NCBI GenBank assembly: GCA_041660045.1
Contig: JBAZXA010000002.1
Coordinates: 1-64,000 of the forward strand
Reading direction: 5' to 3'
Source of the DNA: WM-3-3 sp041660045
Lineage (GTDB): Bacteria > Pseudomonadota > Gammaproteobacteria > Methylococcales > Methylomonadaceae
Length of the DNA: 64,000 bases
Shown piece by piece: positions 1-8,296 of this stretch. Each line of letters starts with the position of its first letter. Position 1 is the stretch's first letter. The notes under the pieces are model-generated. The model was given only the letters and a program-made list of their open reading frames with translations. It was not told the origin of the DNA and ran no database searches. The position numbers were made by a program, and so were the translations under genes.

Positions 1-110
1 AGCCAAGGGCTGTCAAACGACGGCCTAAACCCTATCCTTTATTGACCAAAACAAGGGCTGAAGCCAAGGTCGACATCAAAAATTATGGACACCCGAAAAA
101 ACTTAAGTAA
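1..110 (+). pseudogene. IS4-family transposase, 3' end only (cut by window start)
   Basis: Reading from base 3, an open frame runs to TAA at 108-110 and begins PRAVKRRPKPYPLLT. The transposase at 327-1670 ends with almost the same segment (PRAVKRRPKAYPLLT) and then diverges. This is therefore the C-terminal tail of a related but distinct IS4-family transposase whose body lies outside the window. The tail is basic, as is usual for this family. About 10 bases after the stop, a segment reading gggtcagactcg (120-131) resembles the outer part of the next element's terminal repeat and may be this element's right end. Whether the rest of the gene is intact cannot be seen. Confidence 0.75.
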
Positions 111-173
111 GTGCCATTCGGGTCAGACTCGTTTGATTGTCGATTACTGGCTGTGGACTTTATTTTCAATCGA

Positions 174-199
174 GCCTGACCCCAGTACTGCTACCTGAA
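174..199 (+). repeat. left terminal inverted repeat of the IS4-type element
   Basis: The core gacccc-agtactgctacctgaa pairs with the right end at 1697-1722, with one mismatch in the inner 22 bases (agtac versus aatac). The two repeats bracket the transposase at 327-1670. Confidence 0.75.
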
Positions 200-326
200 A
201 TACAATAATACGCTTAAAAACATAGAGATGCCTATATTTATGAAGGATAAACTTTGAGTTGTTATAGGATAAAATTGAAATTCCTACACTTCAATATCCA
301 CCCAAAGCTTAGCCGCTATCAATTTT

Positions 327-1670
327 ATGCGACTATCAGCCAACCCGCAAATCACCCGTTTCAAAAAAGCGTTCCTGTAAATCCAACAATTGCCTTTCAA
401 GGATTTTTTTCCCACTGAAGCCATTGCTGAAATTATCGCCCATACCCGGGGTAGGCGAGGCTCAGTCTTTACACCCTTAGTCACCCTCAAAACCTTTATA
501 TTCCAGGTTTTAAGTAACGACGGCCCGTGCCAGCGGGCGGTGGGGTATGTACTGGCTGAACGTTTAAGCCAAGGCCAACCGGCAAACTCGGTCAACACGG
601 GGCGCTACTGCAAAGCCCGTAGCCGGTTGTCATTAAGGCCCATGCGCCAGGCGGTTAAAAACGTGGGGATGCGTCTGCACCAGCAAATGCCAAAAGCTTG
701 GCTAGGGCAAGATTACCGCGTTGTCTTACTTGACGGCACAACGCTCCTGATGCCGGATACGGCCGATAACCAGCGGGTTTTTCCGCAACAAAGCCATCAA
801 AAACCCGGCTTAGGCTTTCCGATTGCCCGCTTAGTCGGGCTGGTTTCGTTAGCCGCGGGCACGGTGCTGGATTATCAGCTGGCGCCCTACCAAGGCAAAG
901 GCAGCGGGGAGACCTCACTGTTTGCCCCATTAATGGGCTCACTGGCCCCCGGCGACCTGTTATTGGCTGACCGGTATTATTGCACGTTTGCCATCATTGC
1001 CTTGCTACAAGCGCAAGGTATCCCGGTCCTGATGCAAAACCATGCACAAAAGAAAACCGATTTTCGGCGTGGTAAAAAGCTGGGCCAGCGCGACCACGTA
1101 GTGGCTTGGCAAAAGCCCAAGCGTAAACCGGTTTGGCTGTCTGGGCAGGCGTACGCCGAATTACCGCAAGAAATAGGGGTTCGGGAATTTGCGGTGGCAG
1201 GCCGGGTCTATATCACAACGTTGGCGGCAGATAAAACCTGCCCTAAACAAGAATTGGCGGCTTTATACCAAAGCCGCTGGAAAATTGAACTCGATTTCCG
1301 CACCTTGAAAACCCATATGGGGATGGACATGTTACGCTGTAAAACGGCGGAAATGGTGAAAAAAGAAATCGCAGTCAATTTACTGGCTTACCATTTAATC
1401 AGGGGCAATATGGCTCAAGCAGCCATTCTAGGCAACAAAATTCCGCGGCAAATCAGTTTTAGGTCGGCAGTACAGTTTATCAGTGAAATAACCACTGATT
1501 TTTTAAAGAGAAACGGTAAAACCTTACAAAGCCTATTGCTGGGGATACTGAAAGCAATTGCTTCGGTCCCGATTGGGCGGCAAAAGCGAAAAAGGCAACC
1601 ACGGGCGGTAAAACGAAGACCCAAGGCCTATCCATTACTCACGGTGCCAAGGTATGAGATTGTAGTATAA
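327..1670 (+). pseudogene. IS4-family DDE transposase with premature stop codon
   Basis: The long open part is 390-1670, about 426 residues. In the same frame an ATG at 327 begins MRLSANPQITRFKKAFL, then a TAA at 378-380 interrupts, then IQQLPFKDFF continues without loss of frame. The original gene therefore probably started at 327 and has a nonsense mutation at codon 18. Otherwise the first usable start is TTG at 390. The RNase H-like DDE core is visible: an Asp in VLLDGTTL, an Asp in LADRYYC, and the IS4 signature Y-x2-R-x3-E-x6-K in YQSRWKIELDFRTLK, which contains the catalytic Glu. The C-terminus is rich in Arg and Lys. All catalytic motifs are intact, so a shortened protein from a restart is conceivable, but full-length transposase cannot be made without readthrough. 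Confidence 0.85.
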
Positions 1671-1696
1671 CCAACTGTATTTAATAGATAACTCTG

Positions 1697-1722
1697 TTCA
1701 GGTAGCAGTATTGGGGTCGGCC
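1697..1722 (-). repeat. right terminal inverted repeat of the IS4-type element
   Basis: ttcaggtagcagtattggggtc is the inverse complement, with minor mismatch, of the left end at 178-199. It lies about 30 bases past the transposase stop. Confidence 0.75.
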
Positions 1723-1808
1723 CCCTTGATTCGTTCTGGAACGGATGGTCGCTTACGTTCCAACAACAGCAGGCTGGCGCTCAGCGCATGCCTTGGTATG
1801 AAGAACAT

Positions 1809-1884
1809 CGGAAAGCCGTGTGCGGGAAAACTGCTTGCACGGTTTGATGAGGAAGGGCAGGCGCAAGCCTGTTCTTTACTCTAC
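1809..1884 (+). ncRNA. group II intron 3' end (domains V and VI), orphan remnant
   Basis: The segment contains the hallmark of group II intron domain V. A stem aagccgtg (1813-1820) pairs with cacggttt (1837-1844). It includes an AGC triad, an upper stem capped by a GAAA-type loop (around 1824-1830), and a small bulge on the 3' side. It is followed by gatgaggaa and a second hairpin (gggcaggc-gcaa-gcctgttc, about 1854-1873) fitting domain VI, and a terminal ttactctac as seen at the 3' ends of bacterial maturase-type introns. No maturase (LtrA) gene and no domains I-IV are visible upstream; the IS4 element ends about 90 bases before. This is a truncated, presumably inactive remnant. Confidence 0.7.
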
Positions 1885-1897
1885 CCTTGATTTTCCC

Positions 1898-2365
1898 CTA
1901 TCTTTTCTCTAAACGGTTTTTATGTTCTTCGAGCATTAAATTTAGAACCTCATTCATAGGCCTACAAGTCTTCCATTCATAAAGATCATATCCTTTATCA
2001 AGGTGATCCATAGTTTCTTTGTTCAATTTCCCTATTACTGATTTATCTAGTTCAATTTGGCCAAATGTATTTAAAAAATAAGTTTTCTTATTAAAACTCA
2101 CAGACATTCTGATATTTTCAAAAAATGGTTCATTCGTATTCATATTTGAACTCTCTAACAAACTTTTAAAATAGCTATTTTTTATTACCATTTTGCCGCC
2201 CTGCTTTCCACCTTGGAAGTCTTTTTTTAAGATAGGTAGATATGTTTGGGTGCTAAAAAGCTTAAAATATACTATTGATACATCAGGCAAATCACAGGCC
2301 TCTGCTTTATTAGACACCCATAAAAATATAATTAGGCCATAACTCAAAGAAAATAATAATTTCAT
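1898..2365 (-). CDS. secreted small protein, candidate immunity protein to the adjacent toxin tail
   Basis: This 155-residue protein has a clear N-terminal signal peptide (about residues 1-23, hydrophobic core FSLSYGLIIFLWV, Ala-rich cleavage region ending KAEA), so it should be exported to the periplasm. I do not recognise the mature domain. Its ATG overlaps the stop codon of the upstream M91-type metallopeptidase fragment (ATGA, 2362-2365), an arrangement typical of polymorphic-toxin/immunity pairs. The gene is visibly AT-richer than the chromosomal genes nearby, consistent with horizontal transfer. The immunity role is inference from position and overlap only. Confidence 0.6.
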   Translation of the reverse strand: MKLLFSLSYGLIIFLWVSNKAEACDLPDVSIVYFKLFSTQTYLPILKKDFQGGKQGGKMVIKNSYFKSLLESSNMNTNEPFFENIRMSVSFNKKTYFLNTFGQIELDKSVIGKLNKETMDHLDKGYDLYEWKTCRPMNEVLNLMLEEHKNRLEKR

Positions 2366-2540
2366 GGGTAAGTTGTCCTCCGTGGATAGCCAAGTTCTTC
2401 TCTGATAGGATTCTCAGAGCCGTTTACATTGTCCATCAAATATTCCGGTGCAGTTCCATCCGTAAGCCCAGTTGCAGCATGACCTATCTCATGACCTAAA
2501 ATAATAACTGTGTCAGCTTTCTGTGGTCCATCTGTGTTAA
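2362..2540 (-). pseudogene. C-terminal fragment of RHS-associated M91-type zinc metallopeptidase toxin
   Basis: The minus-strand frame ending with TGA at 2364-2362 reads ...DTVILGHEIGHAAT-like residues (a zinc-binding HExxH, here HEIGH) and ends in a stretch resembling SENPIREELGYPRRTTY. A conserved HExxH followed about 30 residues later by an ENxIRxExGLPxRxxY-like tail is characteristic of the M91/NleD-type peptidase domain found at the C-terminus of RHS toxins. The frame is closed upstream by a stop near 2545, so only about 55 residues of the toxin domain survive. The RHS barrel and delivery region are absent. The stop overlaps the start of the next gene by four bases. Confidence 0.65.
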
Positions 2541-2788
2541 GGTTTAAGGCGTTTTATTCTACCGGAAGCACCCTGCGCGGAATTGGGCTGATACATGGCA
2601 AAAAAAGACAAAAGTGTCCTGTGAATGGGAAAGCACTATCCATTGCAGGGCAATTCTATTCGTTAGCCGCTTAAGAGGACAGTCTTTGGACAACGTTACC
2701 CTCTGATTTTTAATGCAGCAAAACCGGGTCAACAGACTTTGAATCAGCGAATTTGATTACAAACCTACGACTAAGCCAAGGGGGAAGT

Positions 2789-3268
2789 ATGCAACCTACG
2801 CTACAATCGAAAACTGAAAGTCAGCGGGTACAAAAGCTGCACGAATACCGCATCCTCGATACCCAGCCTGAACCGAACTTTGATGGCATCGTTGATATAG
2901 CGGCACAAATTTGCGATACGCCTTTTGTTTTAATCACATTTGTCGATAGTGACCGTGAGTGGTACAAAGCTAAAAAGGGCATTGTAGCCGACGAACAACC
3001 CAGAACCAGTGGCTTCGGTGCGCAAACCCTACAATATGGGGATGTCTTGGTTGTCGCTCACGTTGAGCATGACAGTCGCTTCGAGGCCAATCCCTTGGTG
3101 GTTTCTGAGCCGTATATCCGTTTCTTCGCGGGAATCCCCATTGTCATTCCTACCGGCGAAGCATTGGGTGCACTTTGTGTGCTCGACGTTGCTCAGCGAG
3201 AACTCAGTGCCGAACAACTCGAGGCACTTAGGATTCTTGCCCGTCTAGTCAGTACACCTTGGAGCTAA
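2789..3268 (+). CDS. GAF-domain sensor fragment (5' part of a frameshifted histidine kinase)
   Basis: The start at ATG 2789 is preceded by a strong ribosome site (gggggaag); the frame also extends upstream to a TTG at 2753, which is less likely. The product of about 159 residues is a GAF domain of the type found at the N-terminus of cyanobacterial and proteobacterial sensor kinases: the opening LHEYRILDTQPEPNFDGIV, then VDSDREWYKA, then GIPIVIPTGEALGALCVLD. It ends abruptly at VSTPWS. The other frame, beginning at 3259, continues with LELRHKEG, which is the natural sequel to a GAF domain. A net one-base loss near 3254-3259 therefore separates this piece from the kinase body. Either the gene is recently broken or the assembly has an error there. 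Confidence 0.75.
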   Translation: MQPTLQSKTESQRVQKLHEYRILDTQPEPNFDGIVDIAAQICDTPFVLITFVDSDREWYKAKKGIVADEQPRTSGFGAQTLQYGDVLVVAHVEHDSRFEANPLVVSEPYIRFFAGIPIVIPTGEALGALCVLDVAQRELSAEQLEALRILARLVSTPWS

Positions 3269-5142
3269 GGCACAAGGAAGGCTGCCAGTCCGACGTTCTT
3301 GCCGAATCACGACTGATAGAACAACCCTTGAAAACCAGGTTAGAGCGGCTGAATACAGCGGGTTACTCAGGTTACGTATTGCCAAAAGCCCGTCCGAAAC
3401 AAACAGATTATTATAACCGTTTGGTACTCGAAGCTTTGTCAAAACAATACTGTGTCTTGGATGAAACTGGCAATATTCTGAAAATAAGCAACGAGTGGCT
3501 GGATTTCGACCGAGAATATGGTGGCAACTTACCAACGCTTCAGATAGGACAAAATTATTTGGCCCTGCTTGAAACCGGTTTGACCAACGCTAGGGGCGGG
3601 AAAGTGTTCGCTGAGGGAATTCGTTCGGTATTGAACGGCAGCTTATCCGATTTTTCGTTTGAATATCCTTATCGTACCGAAACTGGCCTGCTCTGGTTTG
3701 CCGGGAAAGTCATCCTGTTTCCCAAGCAGGACTTGGGTCGCGTTATTGTAATACATGAAAACATTTCCAATGCTCAGCATTTGGAACAACGCTTCCGGCA
3801 AGCGGTGGAATCGGCGCCCAATGCCATCGTGATGGTGGATGAGTCGGGGGTGATCGTGATGGTCAATGCGCAAACGGAGGCATCGTTCGGTTACACGTGC
3901 GATGAACTGATCGGACAAATGGTGGAGATATTGGTGCCTGAACGTTTTCGCGGCGGACATATCGGTTTCCGCCAGGCCTATCTTGCCAATCCTGTTTCGA
4001 GGCCAATGGGGGCCGGACGCGATTTGTACGGATTGCGCAAGGACGGCACTGAGTTTCCAGTCGAAATCGGTTTAGGCTTAGTTGAAAACCATAAGGAAAC
4101 CTTAGTGCTCAGTTCGATAGTTGATATCACTAAACGCAAGCGCCTGGAACAACGGTTCCGTCAAGCGGTGGAATCGGCACCCAATGCTATTGTGATGGTG
4201 AATGAGTCGGGGTCAATCGTGATGGTCAATGTGCAAACGGAAGCATCGTTCGGTTACCCTCGCGATGAACTGATCGGACAAAGGGTGGAAATGTTGGTGC
4301 CTGAACGTTTTCGCGGCGGACATATCGGTTTCCGCCAGGCCTACCTTGCTAATCCTGTGTCTAGGCCAATGGGGGCCGGACGCGATCTGTATGGGCTACG
4401 TAAGGACGGTACTGAATTTCCGATTGAAATCGGCCTGGGTCTGATCGATGACGAGAACGGCATAATTATCCTTAGCTCTATTGTCGATATTACCGAGCGT
4501 CAGATTGCCCATAACAAACTGAAACAAACCCTCAACGAGAAAGAAATGTTACTTAAGGAGGTCTATCACCGGGTAAAGAATAACCTCCAGGTGGTATCTA
4601 GCCTAATCAACCTCCAGGCTGGTAATGTCAATAATCAGGAGACTGCCGATTTACTCAAACAGAGTGCCGACCGCATTAAAGCCATGGCCTTATTACATGA
4701 GAAACTCTACCTATCTAAAGATTTGGCTAGGACAGATTTCAATGAATACATCCGTAGCCTAGCCGACCATTTGCTCTTCGGTTATGGCACGTATTCTGAC
4801 AAGTTCAAGTTAAGTATGAAAATCGACAATGTGTTTCTCGATGTCGATACCGCGATACCCTGTGGCCTAATCGTCAACGAATTGCTGTCCAATGCCATTA
4901 AGCACGCATTTCCCAAAGACAGGTGTGGCGAAATCGGCATCACATTCACACAGGAGCAAGGCGAATATATCCTGATTATTTCCGATAATGGTATCGGCCT
5001 ACCCAGCAATATAGACTTCAAACAAAGCAACTCGCTTGGTCTGCAATTGGTCGAAACCTTGACTAATCAACTCATGGGGCGGATGAGCCTGGATCGGGAA
5101 AATGGATCAACCTTTACCCTGCAGTTTGCTAAAAATTGTTAA
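3259..5142 (+). CDS. PAS-PAS-HisKA_2 sensor histidine kinase (3' part of the frameshifted GAF-kinase)
   Basis: About 627 residues follow the GAF fragment after the frameshift. Visible in order: a linker with a PAS-like region (about 50-170); two nearly identical PAS domains (about 175-295 and 296-415) that are a 363-bp tandem duplication; a HisKA_2-type dimerisation helix with phospho-acceptor His in EVYHRVKNNLQVV; and a HATPase_c domain with N-box VNELLSNAIKHA and G-box DNGIGLP. This is the HWE/HisKA_2 class of soluble cytoplasmic kinases, with no membrane segment seen. The TTG that formally opens this frame is probably not a real start. Sixteen bases downstream lies the response regulator at 5158, its likely partner. 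Confidence 0.8.
   Translation: MELRHKEGCQSDVLAESRLIEQPLKTRLERLNTAGYSGYVLPKARPKQTDYYNRLVLEALSKQYCVLDETGNILKISNEWLDFDREYGGNLPTLQIGQNYLALLETGLTNARGGKVFAEGIRSVLNGSLSDFSFEYPYRTETGLLWFAGKVILFPKQDLGRVIVIHENISNAQHLEQRFRQAVESAPNAIVMVDESGVIVMVNAQTEASFGYTCDELIGQMVEILVPERFRGGHIGFRQAYLANPVSRPMGAGRDLYGLRKDGTEFPVEIGLGLVENHKETLVLSSIVDITKRKRLEQRFRQAVESAPNAIVMVNESGSIVMVNVQTEASFGYPRDELIGQRVEMLVPERFRGGHIGFRQAYLANPVSRPMGAGRDLYGLRKDGTEFPIEIGLGLIDDENGIIILSSIVDITERQIAHNKLKQTLNEKEMLLKEVYHRVKNNLQVVSSLINLQAGNVNNQETADLLKQSADRIKAMALLHEKLYLSKDLARTDFNEYIRSLADHLLFGYGTYSDKFKLSMKIDNVFLDVDTAIPCGLIVNELLSNAIKHAFPKDRCGEIGITFTQEQGEYILIISDNGIGLPSNIDFKQSNSLGLQLVETLTNQLMGRMSLDRENGSTFTLQFAKNC
3781..4506 (+). repeat. tandem duplication of a PAS-domain segment, 363-bp period
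   Basis: The unit starting at ttggaacaac (3781) recurs at ctggaacaac (4144), exactly 363 bases later, in frame. Protein similarity is very high across the whole unit (both copies contain AVESAPNAIVMV and FRGGHIGFRQAYLANP). Differences are concentrated in third codon positions, with a few replacements such as VDESGVI versus NESGSI. The copies therefore arose by an in-frame duplication old enough to have gathered silent changes. Confidence 0.9.
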
Positions 5143-5157
5143 TTAGGAGATACCCAC

Positions 5158-6126
5158 ATGTCGGCCAGCAGAATTTTGATCGTTGAGGATGAAGGCATTA
5201 TCGCTATGGATATCCGTAGGCAATTGGAGGGTTACGGCTACACAGTGGTTGCAACCGCTTTTTCGGGAGGGCAAGCTATTACGCTGGCAAATTGGCATAA
5301 GCCCGATTTGGTTATTATGGATATTGTATTGAAAGGCGATATGGATGGTATCAGCGCAACCCATGCCATAACGGAATCGCTACATATTCCGGTGATATTC
5401 CTAACGGCTTATAGCGACCCCGCCACATTACAGCGCGCCAAAGAGACAGGCGCTTATGGCTATTTGATCAAGCCGTTCCGCCCGGATGAGCTGCATGCCT
5501 CCATCGAAGTCGCTTTGTATAAAAATCTGTTGGAACGCCGGCTGAAAGATAGCGAACAGTGGTTTGGTAAAACCCTGCGTTGTATCAGTGACGCGGTCAT
5601 CGCCACCGACGCCGAAGGCATAATCCATTTCATGAACCCAGTAGCCGAGACGATAACGGGACAAAGTCTGGAACAAGCCAAAGGTAAACCCGTCATCGAG
5701 CTGATGACGCTGATATCAGAGGCGAGTCGCAGCATTATTGAAAACCCTGTCATCAGGGCATTACAGAGTCTGGCTGTGACTGGCCTTGATTGCCCGACCT
5801 TGTTTGTTAACCATTCAGGGCTGGAAATTCCGGTAGACGACGGTGCGGCCCCAATACTTGATGACGATGGGAGCTTGTTGGGTGCGGTTATAGTATTTCG
5901 AGACATCACCGCGCGTCGGCAAATGGAAAGATTACTGCGGGAAAGTGAAGAACGTTTCCATAGCTCATTCGAACTAGCCGCCATCGGCATGGCGCTGATA
6001 GACCTGAATGGCGGTTTCTTGCAAGTTAACAATGCCCTCTGTGTAATTTTAGGCTACACGCAAACTGAGTTGCTGAAATCTAATCTGCGAATGCTCACGC
6101 ATGCTCACGCATGCGGACCATCATGA
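5158..6126 (+). CDS. response regulator with PAS domains (5' part of frameshifted c-di-GMP enzyme)
   Basis: The start at ATG 5158 follows an aggag ribosome site. Residues 1-120 form a receiver domain: acidic pocket VEDEG, phospho-acceptor Asp55 in VIMDIVL, conserved Thr in LTAYSD and Lys in IKPF. Residues about 130-260 form a PAS domain (SDAVIATDAEGIIHFMNPVAE) and a second PAS begins about 270 (AAIGMALIDLNGGFLQVNN). The frame ends prematurely at HACGPS because of a 10-bp tandem duplication at 6091-6110. Removing one copy joins it seamlessly to the GGDEF-EAL frame that starts at 6101. The original product was evidently one protein of about 835 residues, receiver-PAS-PAS-GGDEF-EAL, controlled by the kinase upstream. 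Confidence 0.85.
   Translation: MSASRILIVEDEGIIAMDIRRQLEGYGYTVVATAFSGGQAITLANWHKPDLVIMDIVLKGDMDGISATHAITESLHIPVIFLTAYSDPATLQRAKETGAYGYLIKPFRPDELHASIEVALYKNLLERRLKDSEQWFGKTLRCISDAVIATDAEGIIHFMNPVAETITGQSLEQAKGKPVIELMTLISEASRSIIENPVIRALQSLAVTGLDCPTLFVNHSGLEIPVDDGAAPILDDDGSLLGAVIVFRDITARRQMERLLRESEERFHSSFELAAIGMALIDLNGGFLQVNNALCVILGYTQTELLKSNLRMLTHAHACGPS
6091..6110 (+). repeat. 10-bp tandem duplication causing a frameshift
   Basis: atgctcacgc occurs twice head to tail (6091-6100 and 6101-6110), followed by a partial third atgc. With one copy the reading frame runs NLRMLTHADHHEN straight through from the receiver-PAS half to the GGDEF-EAL half. With two copies the frame shifts and stops at 6126. 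This looks like replication slippage, either inactivating or phase-variable. Confidence 0.9.
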
Positions 6127-7666
6127 AAATGTATTCAGCCATCATTTACGGCAATTATTGGCCGACGAGTTGCTGACTTTTCAGATTGAGACCGAGTGCA
6201 TTCATAAAGTCGTAGGCAAAACGGTTTGGGCCATGTTGAGCGCCTCGCTGGTACGCTCCTCTGACGGCGAGCCACAGTATTTTATTGTTCAGATCCAGAA
6301 TATTTCCAACCGTAAATACGCCGAGCAGCAGATGATTTATCTGGCCAGTCACGACCCCTTGACCGGACTGCTGAATCGCGACCAGTTTCTTAACCAGCTT
6401 ACTCAGGCTATGGCTGTTGTTCAACGGAATGACCGTAAACTGGCCCTGCTGTATCTCGATCTGGATCGCTTCAAGTTGATCAACGATACCCTAGGCCACC
6501 AGTTGGGAGATTTATTGTTACAAGCGGTCAGTAAGCGCTTAAAAATCTCGGTTCGCTCCATCGATATCCTGGCTCGGTTGGGTGGTGACGAGTTTATCGT
6601 GTTGCTGAGCGACATTGCCCACATCGACGATGTGGCCAGGATTGCGCAAAAGACCATAGACACCCTCACCCTACCGTTTACATTGGAAGGTAATGATCTT
6701 GTGGTCACCTCCAGCATTGGCATCAGCATTTGTCCAGACGATGGCAAGGACAGCCATACCTTGTTAATGAACGCCGATACGGCCATGTATTTAGCCAAGG
6801 AGCGCGGTAAAAACAACTATCAGTTTTATACGCCAGAGATGACTGAAAGGTCCCTGGAGCGCATGATGGTGGAACGTGGTCTACGGCATGCCTTGACCCA
6901 CGATGAATTAAGGCTGCATTATCAACCACAGATCGATAGAACCAGCGGCTTGGTGACAGGTGCCGAAGCGCTGGTGCGCTGGCAACATCCGGAATGGGAT
7001 TTGGTGTATCCTGATCGTTTTATTACCGTGGCGGAAGAAACTGGGCTGATCGTTCCCATCGGAGCCTGGGTGTTGCGTGAGGCCTGTTCACAGGCCAAAA
7101 CTTGGATTGAAAACGATGGGCCATTCAGCAGCGTGGCGGTAAACGTATCGGCGCGGCAATTCCTCGACACCAATTTGTATCAAACGATTAAACAAACGCT
7201 GGCTGAAACCGGCCTCAATCCCAGCGCGCTGGAACTTGAAATCACCGAATCCGCTGTCATGCAAGACCCTGAGAACACGCTTCAGGTATTGCATCAGTTT
7301 CAAGAACTGGGGGTACGGCTTAGCATTGATGATTTCGGTACGGGCTATTCCAGCTTAACCTACCTTCTCCGCTTTCCGGTACAAAGTGTCAAAATCGATC
7401 GCTCCTTTGTGAAAGACCTGCCTTGCGATGAAGGCAGTAAAACTCTAGTACGCGCAATTATTGCGCTGGCTCATGAGCTTAAGCTGTTGGTCGTGGTTGA
7501 AGGGGTAGAAACTGAAGACCAATTATCGTTTCTATGCGATCAGCAATGTGATTCGTTGCAGGGCTACATGTTTAGCATGCCGGTCAGCGAGGAACAATTC
7601 CAACAGAATTTCATTAATGCCGGTTTTAAGACTTACCTTGCAAAGACATCAAGCGCTCAACCCTAA
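6101..7666 (+). CDS. PAS-GGDEF-EAL diguanylate cyclase/phosphodiesterase (3' part of the frameshifted gene)
   Basis: About 521 residues. The opening is the remainder of the second PAS domain with its PAC segment. A GGDEF domain follows with intact catalytic GGDEF in LARLGGDEFIVLL and an upstream RxxD inhibitory site (RSID, five residues before GGDEF), so feedback inhibition by c-di-GMP is possible. Next comes an EAL domain with AEALVRW, DDFGTGYSSL, KIDRSF and VVEGVET, which carry the metal- and substrate-binding residues of active phosphodiesterases. Both active sites look competent. Translation would need an internal start at ATG 6101, inside the duplicated 10-mer, or correction of the frameshift; otherwise this half is silent. 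Confidence 0.85.
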   Translation: MLTHADHHENVFSHHLRQLLADELLTFQIETECIHKVVGKTVWAMLSASLVRSSDGEPQYFIVQIQNISNRKYAEQQMIYLASHDPLTGLLNRDQFLNQLTQAMAVVQRNDRKLALLYLDLDRFKLINDTLGHQLGDLLLQAVSKRLKISVRSIDILARLGGDEFIVLLSDIAHIDDVARIAQKTIDTLTLPFTLEGNDLVVTSSIGISICPDDGKDSHTLLMNADTAMYLAKERGKNNYQFYTPEMTERSLERMMVERGLRHALTHDELRLHYQPQIDRTSGLVTGAEALVRWQHPEWDLVYPDRFITVAEETGLIVPIGAWVLREACSQAKTWIENDGPFSSVAVNVSARQFLDTNLYQTIKQTLAETGLNPSALELEITESAVMQDPENTLQVLHQFQELGVRLSIDDFGTGYSSLTYLLRFPVQSVKIDRSFVKDLPCDEGSKTLVRAIIALAHELKLLVVVEGVETEDQLSFLCDQQCDSLQGYMFSMPVSEEQFQQNFINAGFKTYLAKTSSAQP

Positions 7667-7853
7667 TCAAAATATATCAAAAAAAGGCGTGTTGTTGAAT
7701 AAATCAAGTTTTGCTAAGCAAACGTTTTATAGGGGATGAGATTCCGGGTGCTGTCGCAAAACTTAGCTCAATCTTGGCATAGCTACCCTGGAGATATGGC
7801 TAACCAGCTAAAGCCATAAACTGCTGGTAAGCGGGAAATTTTTTTTCGGACAA

Positions 7854-8168
7854 CTAACTCTTTCGAATCATATACGCTGTTTCAATTGATGTGGCGACGT
7901 TCGGTTTGTATTTCTTGGCAACTGATGCCAACAAAGCGGAATATTTAATAACCCGATTGTCTAACGTGGTATGGTCAGCATTAAGCCCTCTTTCCTCCAA
8001 GGCCTCTCCAATATCACGATAAGAGCACAATACCGGAGATAGACTAATATCGTGCATAGAATTACCGGTTTTGGAAACGGGGTAATCAATAAAAGATAAA
8101 ACTCTACCCCCATCCTGACGGCCTTTGCGGCAGAACCAAAGTTGTAATCTGGCTGTAATTAAACGCAA
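7854..8168 (-). pseudogene. remnant of IS6-family transposase
   Basis: The middle of this 104-residue frame reads CSYRDIGEALEERGLNADHT and then a VIKY segment. This matches the N-terminal helix-turn-helix region of IS6/IS26-type transposases (consensus SYRDIEELMxERGxxVDHTTIxRWVxKYxP). The following part, where the first catalytic Asp (WRxDETY) should be, has lost the motif (SIETAYMIRKS), and the frame ends without any DDE residues. The N-terminal 40 residues are not transposase-like. It is a decayed fragment, and no terminal repeats could be identified. Confidence 0.6.
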
Positions 8169-8296
8169 GCTTAGCTGCGGCTTTGTGGTGAAGGTTTAGT
8201 TGCCAATCGTTCGGATAAAGGTTTAGGCTTGCTGCTGCGGCAAATACAGTATTATTCAGATGAACAAAGTCATTCACCGTTTTTAGGCTAGGGCAT

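Larger units (their letters stand above)
171..1723 (+). mobile_element. IS4-family insertion sequence with terminal inverted repeats
   Basis: The element is about 1.54 kb, normal for IS4. It carries one transposase gene flanked by matching inverted ends. The left end around 174-199 reads gaccccagtactgctacctgaa. The right end around 1697-1722 is its inverse with one or two mismatches (ttcaggtagcagtattggggtc). The outer edges are uncertain by a few bases, and I could not identify a target-site duplication. It sits directly beside the end of a related transposase (1-110) and, on the other side, the tail of a group II intron, so this is a nest of mobile elements. Confidence 0.8.

Noticed and set aside
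284..598. 104-residue minus-strand frame at the start of the IS4 element
   Set aside because: Antisense to the transposase reading frame, including its interrupted N-terminus.
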